Source: Bettongia penicillata ogilbyi (lineage: Eukaryota > Chordata > Mammalia > Diprotodontia > Potoroidae). From it: a stretch of 64,000 bases of DNA. The position numbers and the translations under genes were made by a program. Below, in pieces: positions 56,893-64,000 of the stretch. The notes beneath the pieces are model-generated. The model searched no databases. It saw nothing but the letters and a program-made list of their open reading frames with translations, and was not told the DNA's origin. Each line of letters opens with the position of its first letter. Position 1 is the stretch's first letter. Where the stretch lies: NCBI GenBank assembly GCA_023548195.1, contig JAJHZJ010000419.1, positions 3,240,273 to 3,304,272 on the forward strand, given 5' to 3'.

Positions 56893-57721
56893 TAAGAGAA
56901 AAGCTGATATTTGGGGGAAAGGTTGTCTATAAAGTCTATAGACTTTAGTCAAAGAAATGGTTTCTTCTGTTGGAGGAGAACATGATATCTTTCTATTCTA
57001 TAGTGAAAGAATAGCCTGGAAGCAATGTGTCCAAGCTATCCCCTCCTCTTTACCCCCAGCTTTTTATAATTGAGCCTTCTTTCTGGTACTAATGCATTAT
57101 ATTGTGCATAATTTTTTTATTTGAAGATGGCCAACTGCCAAGCTGCTGAATACCATTACTTAAAGTTATTGAGTCCCTAAACTCAACTGTTAACCATCTG
57201 ATGAGTATGACGATAATGCCAACAGTTGCTTACTCAAGGCATTACTTGAAATGCTAAAGTCAAAACATGACTTATGAACTGATTTTCCATTTAGTCATCA
57301 CTGCCTTCATCAGAGGATGTCTGTCCAATTTCACTAGTTTCTTTGGAATGAGTCCGCTATTGTATTAGGTTCTAATGCTGACTCTGCGCATTACAGAATG
57401 GAGAGGGGCTTTCTCTTTTCCCTGACCACAAATGACTTTGGCTTCTCTCCCTACTTATATTGTCATTTGGAAACAGAATTATACTGCCTGGAATTTTCAC
57501 AGTAAAGCACCATTCAGATCTTTTAAAAAATCACATCCTTTGATTGCAATCAAACCTGCACAAAACTTTGGATTCATCTAAAGTTTTTAACTTTTGCAGG
57601 AAACACAAAATGCAGGCCTGGCTCATCTGTCAAACTAGAGAATTGTTCAGTGAATTTCTTTTATCTGTTTCTCATAATTCTGATTGACTTTACTGTGAAA
57701 GTCTATTTAACCCTATTAGGA

Positions 57722-57855
57722 GAAGCCATGTCATATAGCAGAAAGAACACTGACCTTAGATTAAGTTTGGATTGAGTGTGATCTAGTTATATGACCTTGG
57801 ACAAGTGATCCCATCTTTTAGAGCTTCACTTTTCTTAACTGTAAATGGAATGTTT
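57722..57855 (+). mobile_element. MIR-type SINE
   Basis: ATGTCATATAGCAGAAAGAA, CTAGTTATATGACCTTGGAC and TTTCTTAACTGTAAATGGAA. Confidence 0.72.
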
Positions 57856-57909
57856 GTGTGGTGGCATCAGTGATCACTACTTACAGAAGCAATTCATGTG
57901 GGCTAGCAC

Positions 57910-58225
57910 CCAATCAGTTAGTCAATAAACATTTTTTAAGCACCTATTATGTTCCAGGCCCTGTAGTGCTGGGGATACAAAAAAATGGAACAAAAATGAC
58001 AGTTCCTGTCTTCAAGGAGTCCACAGTCTAATGGAGGAGATAACATGCCAATAACTATATTTAAAAATTATATGTGGGGTAAGTAGACAATAAGCAATAG
58101 AATGAAGACTATAGAATGAAGAGGAATTGAGAAAGCCTTCCTGTAGAAGGTAAGATGTTAGTTAGGATTGAAAGGCAGCCAGGGAAGTCAGCAGAGGTGA
58201 TGGAGAGGAAGGTTCCAGGCATGGG
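57910..58225 (-). mobile_element. L2 3' region
   Basis: AATAAACATTTTTTAAGCAC, CTGGGGATACAAAAAAATGG, CTTCAAGGAGTCCACAGTCT, GAAAGCCTTCCTGTAGAAGG and GGCAGCCAGGGAAGTCAGCA. Confidence 0.82.
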
Positions 58226-58459
58226 GCCAGCCATCCCCACCAACTTTCAATAAACTGTACTAATGGGCAGGCAAATCAGCTTAGCTGAAGCAGCAAGGAG
58301 AGACAGGCGGTGGCATATACCAGGCAAGCAAATCACCACCCATCATCACCCCAGTCACCACCTCCCTTCAGATTTGGATTGGGATAACCCACGACTCTGA
58401 ACCCAAAAGCATTGGGAAGATCGCTGTCCTCCAGACCATTGGTCCTAATTTAAGCCCAG

Positions 58460-58645
58460 TCAGCACTATAAGCATTCATCCTGGGGAACAACCCCTGAGG
58501 AGATGCACCTTCAGCTAATGAAGAACCAGAAAAGCAAGTTTTTGCCACCAAAGACCTTGGCACTGTCCAATGATTCAACATCAGAAACTGAAGAGGTTCC
58601 ATCAGTGGAACTGATAGTAAAGAAGAGGCAGTATCATCTATTTTA
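58460..58645 (+). other. Unidentified open frame of about 60 codons
   Basis: An uninterrupted frame includes PEEMHLQLMKNQKSKF, LPPKTLALSNDSTSETEEVP and SVELIVKKRQ, then TAG. Composition looks protein-like, but there is no known domain, no start context and no splice evidence. Its last bases overlap the segment also found within the SINE at 56735. It may be part of an uncatalogued repeat or retropseudogene. Confidence 0.2.
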
Positions 58646-58799
58646 GTACATTGGGACTTTTTATCTGATTTGTAGCTGAAAATTTCTACAAATATCTCTT
58701 CCTAATAGAATGTGACACATACATAATTCTGGGCAAATCATTTAATCTCTAGGCTATTTTCTATGACAAATTGTAGAGAAAGCACTGACATATTAACAT

Positions 58800-59030
58800 G
58801 TGAGTTTCTTTACCCAGATTCCTTATATCAGTGAAATCACAAGCCCTGTCCTTACTCTCTTGACAATGCTGATGCTACAACCATACAAGTTGTTGTCCTG
58901 GTTCTGCTGCTTTTACTCTGTTAGTTTACAGGAATCATCCCAGGTTTCTCTGAATTTTTTCCCTTCACCAATTGCTACAATACAATATTCTTTTCCATTC
59001 AAATGACATAATTTGCATATGATCTTTTAA
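58800..59030 (-). mobile_element. L1 ORF2-end fragment, antisense
   Basis: CATACAAGTTGTTGTCCTGG, TTCTGCTGCTTTTACTCTGT, TCCCAGGTTTCTCTGAATTT and TACAATACAATATTCTTTTC are diverged versions of the reversed L1 words at 7820-7930. Confidence 0.6.
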
Positions 59031-60510
59031 GTAATAAAAATTTATTTTAGGCACTTAAAATGGGATGTCATTTATTCAAATTAAATTACACACAATACTT
59101 TTTTCTCTTGAAGTATAATAATTCTGTGAAGTAAGTGTTTTTAACCTCTGGGTTCATGAACTTGTTATTTTAAAATTTTCATTTGGCTAACTATTTCAAT
59201 ATAACTGGCTTTCTTTGTAATCCTATGCATTTTATTTTATGAATTTAAAAACATTGTTCTGAGAAGTGATTCATAGGTACTAGTAGACTGTCCATAGAAC
59301 AGAAAAGGTTAAGAACTACTGTGAGTTTGAAACAATATGCTTTGATGTTGAAACATACTTAGAACAAGTTTTAAAGTTTGGCATTTAGATTCAGTGCTAT
59401 TTTAAAGTAATTAAAGATACACAGTAATCAGAAATAACTTTTTTCCAGTATCAGCAAAGGATATATCTTTCAGCCCTTTCTTTCTGGGCTCACCCTTCCC
59501 TTCCTTATCTCCTCTGCTCTTTTCTTAAGTATCTTATCTAATAGTATTCATAAAGTTAGCAAAATCCCATAAGACTATTGGATAAGGGTCATAAAGAGAG
59601 TTTAGAGGCTTTTTAGAGGTCATCTATTTCAACATCTCTTATTTTATTCAGAAACCAAGACTCAAAATGCCCAAAATGAGACGTGATAGAATTGACACTT
59701 ACTCTCTGGTCCATTGATTCCATGATGTCACCTGCTTTAAATCTGGCCAGTTATCTAATGGAAAGATATTTTGTAATGTTTTTCATTGTTTACTTTTCAT
59801 TGTAATTCATAACATAGAGTAATAAGCAAATAAATATTTTTGAAGTCCAGGCCTGAGTCCTGAATTAGAGCAAAGGCCCTGGAGGGAATTGTGGTCTGGG
59901 AGGGAGCTATCCATGAGACGTTTAACACTTGAGAATCAATTTTTATCTTATTCTCTTCAAGGATCATACCAAGTACTCCTAAGTATTCAGCATCTAGTCA
60001 TGAAGCTTGGAAGAACTAATCTATTTCTAGAAGTCTAACAAAAAAAAGTTTTCTTTTTATCATTTGATCCAAGATTAATTTATTATTGACCTGACTGAAT
60101 CAGCTGATACCGAAGACCAAATGTTTTTCTTGAAAATTCACTCATTTTATCTGAATGGCTAAATATGTTTAAAAGTGAATGTTGCCAGAAATGGATAAAT
60201 ATTAGATCACACTCCAAAAAATGCAGTCAGCTTTTGGATATTTCTGTTTTAAACCAAGGCTAGATTTACTTCATAATTTTGGTGCATTAGGTCCGGTAGT
60301 AATTAAATTCATTTAATTATCCTAGTATGAAAAATACTTTATACTGATTTTTTTTAATGGTTTGAGCCTTGATAGACTGAACTGATAAGTTTCATGTGGC
60401 ACTGAATGTAGGATTTAATATAACATACAGAGTTTACAGAGGGGAAAGGAAAAGTTACTAACTCTCCCTCCCCTCTTGCATCATTTCTTTAAACAAATCC
60501 TCACTGGTTT
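59031..60510. other. Mostly unassigned
   Basis: A weak reversed MIR may lie at 59600-59715 (TTAGAGGTCATCTATTTCAA). Otherwise no gene or repeat was recognised. Confidence 0.35.
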
Positions 60511-60514
60511 CATT

Positions 60515-60685
60515 GGCAGTCAGGACACCTACTTCTGGTTTTGTATCTCTTCTACCAACTAGTTGTGTTTCTTTGGATAAAGCTGATCACCTCTCTGGGC
60601 CTCAGGTTCCTTATTTCTAAAATGATGGAGTTGTACTAGATGGTTTCTAAGGTCCCTTTCAGTTCTAACATCCTGTTTTTTTCAT
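60515..60685 (+). mobile_element. MIR-type SINE
   Basis: CAGGACACCTACTTCTGGTT, TGATCACCTCTCTGGGCCTC, AGGTTCCTTATTTCTAAAAT and GGTCCCTTTCAGTTCTAACA. Confidence 0.82.
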
Positions 60686-60987
60686 GTGACTAATTTGCTG
60701 GGGTGTCTGTAGCATATGGGAACATTTTGGATCCCTTACCACTAGGGACATCTGTTTTTTCCCCAAAGCAGATATCCAGCTAAAGGCTACAATGTGTGCA
60801 GAGTATATGGGTAGGTTCCATGGTCTGAGCTACATATGTGAAATGTGAGACTTACAACAGGTTTTGTTTGTTTGTTGAGGTTGTAGCAACTCCATAGTCT
60901 ATTCTAAATATAATTCTGTGTTCTGTTTATTGCACAGATCTTTGGCCTGGTGAGCATTTTTCATGAATCAACTTGTATTATAAAGTG

Positions 60988-61080
60988 CATGCCTCAGTTT
61001 CCTTATCAGTAAAAGGAGTTCATTGGACTCAGTGGCATCAAAGGTCCCTCCTAGCTTCAAATATATGAATCTATAATCCA
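60988..61080 (+). mobile_element. MIR 3' half
   Basis: CATGCCTCAGTTTCCTTATC, GTAAAAGGAGTTCATTGGAC and AAGGTCCCTCCTAGCTTCAA. Confidence 0.78.
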
Positions 61081-61984
61081 AATGATTTTTCACTTTTTGC
61101 CTCCATATTAATTATAGACCTTACCTTTTTTTTTCCTTCTTGACTTTGCTACCTTTCCTATTAGTATTGGTTTTTGGAAATTCAAAGAAAGGTCAATGTA
61201 AACTGAAAGAACTTGGGCATGTCTATACTATCCAATTTTCTAGTCTTAATTAGTAGGAAGGTAGCATAGTAGCATGAATAATAACATAAGGTTTGCCTTA
61301 GAGGATATATGCAAATACATTATTATATAGTTGCTAGAGAGAAAGAGGAAAGGCCCTAGCCAAAAGTTGAAGATCTATGGTCACAGTACCTTTGTTGTAC
61401 TTTGATGTTGTATTTCATGAGTTTACATTGAAAATAAATGACAGATACACATGAAAAAAAAGTTGAAGATCTATCAGACACCATGATGAGAAGCAGTGTG
61501 CCTTACTCATTAGAAGATCTTCCATTAGGGGATTACTATTATCAACATAGTAATCATTTTGGTCAAAGGATAGTTCTCTCTCCCATTCTAGGGCTTAGTC
61601 ACCTTATCCATGAAAGTACGAATAATGAAGCATCCTATGTACCTCACTAAGTTTTATGTAGATTCCTAAAATGATGGTTTCCTAGTGCTATTGATTTTAG
61701 CCAAAGATCATTATAATAATCATGTGATATAATATTGCTGTATATTATATGATATTATCAGTGTTATCATAAAATAAATTATAAAGGATGAAGAACTGGA
61801 GCAGAAAACATTTTAGAGGAGTATTCATCCCAATACATCACTTGGTTGTTTTCGTTATAGTGTCTAAAAGAAGCTGCAGCTCTGATTTTCACACATTGCA
61901 CAAAGGGCATTAGGCAGTGGTCAGTGGTTGCTGGCTTCCTAAAATGAACCTTATTTAGGGTGTTTCTGAATAGTCATAAACAAT
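61081..61984. other. No recognised feature
   Basis: AT-rich sequence. AAAGTTGAAGATCTAT occurs at about 61363 and 61459. A 70-codon plus-strand frame at 61438-61650 has no recognised domain. Confidence 0.35.
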
Positions 61985-62944
61985 AAATGTGCTATGGAAC
62001 AGGTACTTTGCTAAACACTGAAGATAAAAAAAAGACAGTCCTTGTCCTCAAAGAACTCACAATCTAATGAGAGAGTCAGCAGGAAAACAAATATGTTCAA
62101 ACACATTACATATATGATAAATAAGAAGTAAGAAACAGAAGGTAGTAGAATTAAGAGAAGTTGGGGAAGAATTCCTGGTGTCAGATGGAATTTTTCTTGG
62201 GATTCCAAGGAAATCAGTAGTCAGATATGAAGAAAGAGCCTTCCAGGCATGGGGGACAACCAGAGAAAATTCCCAGAGTTGGGAGATAAAGTGTCTTGTT
62301 CATAGAAGAACCAGGAGGTCAGTATCACTGGATCAGTTGCCAGGAAGTAAAGTTTAAGAAGACTGACAAGGTAGTGTGGGGTTAGCTTATGAGGGATCAT
62401 CAGAGGGTTATGCATTTTATCTAGGAGGTGACAGAGAGTCACTGGATTTATTGATTAGAGGATGGGGAGGTGACAGGGTCAGACCTACTTTTTAGAAAAG
62501 TCACTTGGGTGGCTGAATGCGTGAAGCAAGCCGGCCCTCCAGAAGGCTATTGAAATAATCCACACATATGGTGACAAGGACCTACACTTGGTAGTGACAG
62601 TGTCAGAGGAGAGAAGGGGTGTAGTTAAGAGATTATGCAAAGGTAAAATCAACAGACATTAGTAACAAATTGGATATGAGGGATGAAAGATAGTGAGGAG
62701 TCGCAGATGATGCCTAGGTTGTGGACCCGAGGGACTACAGGGATGGTGTTGGACTCCACAATAAGAGGGAAAGTAGGAGGGGGAAATGACTAAAGGGAAA
62801 AGATTATGAGCTTGGGACATGTTGAGTTTCAGATTTCTACCAATCTTCCAGTTCAAGTTGTCAAAGTTGGAGATTGGAGAGGTCAGCAGAGTGATAGCAA
62901 GTTAAGACTGATGTGATCACCAACTGATTGATGTACATATGTGT

Positions 62945-62975
62945 ATACACACACGCACACACGCTCACACACACA
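62945..62975 (+). repeat. (AC)n microsatellite in L2
   Basis: ACACACACGCACACACGCTC-type units, lying within the antisense L2. Confidence 0.85.
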
Positions 62976-63301
62976 GGGAAGGGGGAGGCGGGACAGACCT
63001 CTGTGAAACACAGTTAACGTGCCTGATCAGGATGAGGATTTAGCAAAGGAAATTGAGAAGAAGTAGATAGAGAAGTAAGAGGAGAGTCAGGGGAGAGTGG
63101 TATCATGAAAACCTGAAGAGAAGAGATTATCAAGGAGCAGAGGGTGATTAACGGTGACAAAGGCTGAGAGGTTGAGGAGAGTAAGGATGAGAAAAGGACA
63201 CTGGAGCTGGTAATTAAGAAGTCATTGGTAACTTTGGGGAGAATAGTTTTTGTGGAGTAATGAGGTTAGAAGCCAGATTGTAAGGGGTTAAGAAGAAAGT
63301 G

Positions 63302-63314
63302 CGGGGGGGGGGGG

Positions 63315-63362
<48 letters not shown>
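63302..63362 (+). repeat. Poly-G plus (GA)n microsatellite in L2
   Basis: A G-run (about 63303-63317) is followed by about 22 GA units. It is seeded within the purine-rich antisense strand of the L2 ORF. Confidence 0.95.
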
Positions 63363-63364
<2 letters not shown>

Positions 63365-64000
63365 AAAGGCACCTTTTGTAGATAGGCTTTTCAAAGAGTT
63401 TACACAAAGGACAGAAGTGATATCAGATGATAGCAGGGATGGAAGGATCAAATAAGAGATTTTTGAGGATGGGAGAGACATGGGCATGTTTGCAGGAAGT
63501 ATAGAATGAGTCAGTAGACAAAGAGATTAGAAATAAGTGATAGAAGAGGAAATCCATTGGAGGAGATGGGTTGGAATGGCTAGTCTGAGTAGGTACTAGG
63601 GTAAGTAAGGAGTAAGATTACCTCATTGTGTGGGATAGGATAAAGGCAGATATAGTGGCAGAAGGCATATGAGTGATATGAGATGAGGTAGAGGGGAGAA
63701 GGGGAGTTCATGAGGGATGGTCTTAATTCTTTTTGTAAAATATGAGGCAAGGTGCTCTACTGAGAGAATGGGGGGAGGAGAGCCATGGGAAATTTGAGGA
63801 GGAATGATAAGGTTTGGAAGAGTCACTGTAAAGGGTGGGATAGTGAATTGATTGATTTGGTAGGATTATCTAGCAGCATTGAAGCCTGGATTGAAGTTAT
63901 GTAACATAAACTTGTAGTGGATCCAGTAAGAATGTTTGTGTGATGTTTTTCTAGCTTTATTCAGGAGCATGTGTGTAGGAGTAAAGGTGGCTGGTGGGAG

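Larger units (their letters stand above)
61985..64000 (-). mobile_element. L2-type LINE, antisense, 2 kb, continues beyond window
   Basis: The 3' terminus lies at 61985-62080 (CTTTGCTAAACACTGAAGAT, TTGTCCTCAAAGAACTCACA). From about 62230 to the window edge, broken minus-strand frames correspond to the C-terminal part of a CR1/L2-clade reverse transcriptase. A piece at 62856-62659 carries a KLNMSQAHN-type stretch where family members have the conserved N(M)SKTE region, and a Pro-rich loop follows. Stops and frameshifts disable it, and a G/GA microsatellite interrupts it at 63302-63361. The longest LINE body in the window. Confidence 0.85.

Noticed and set aside
61438..61650. 70-codon frame starting MTDTHEKKVEDLS
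   Set aside because: No domain, no splice or polyadenylation context; length is within chance for this composition.

Overview
The window is AT-rich, CpG-poor mammalian nuclear DNA, made almost entirely of interspersed repeats. It looks marsupial. It has many tRNA-derived/CORE-type SINEs, many L2 3' ends plus a long L2 body, and ORF1-only LINE-1 derivatives (half-L1, HAL1-like) whose ORF1 and 5' leader match no placental family I know. An Australian lineage seems likely from the repeat mix, but I cannot fix the species. There is no bacterial, organellar or viral genome, no CRISPR array, no rRNA gene and no complete protein-coding gene.

Layout. 1-2850: HAL1-like element (+) with a broken ORF1 and a 109-bp TA run. 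2860-5160: an LTR-like promoter fragment, SINE tails, and an old MIR split by a solo LTR (family A). 5280-11200: L2 and L1 3' remnants, a hAT-type fossil and a solo LTR. 11590-14360: SINEs, one with a perfect 12-bp target duplication. 15475-19065: an L1/HAL1 copy with 5' leader, decayed ORF1 and the far 3' end of ORF2, but the body of ORF2 missing. 20048-20757 (-): a 0.7-kb element with an L1-like 5' leader joined directly to an L1 3' end. 23245-24908: L2 end, partial family A LTR, then an antisense HAL1 lacking its 3' half. 27896-28058: local tandem duplication. 30560-33602: SINE interrupted by a family A LTR, itself interrupted by an antisense HAL1, with target duplications at both levels. 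33950-35375: L1 3' end. 36915-37480: the only non-repeat CpG island, with a candidate first exon ending ATGG|GTGAGT. 38850-61080: mostly SINEs, L2 and L1 ends and solo LTRs. 61985-64000: a 2-kb antisense L2-type LINE running off the window.

Function. The only plausible host function is the CpG-island promoter near 37.0 kb. If it is real, sequence to its right may be first-intron DNA of a plus-strand gene, but I found no convincing downstream exon. Everything else is best read as a retrotransposition record. The most informative parts are the nested insertion at 30.6-33.6 kb and the series of differently deleted L1/HAL1 structures. I found no undescribed multi-gene system.
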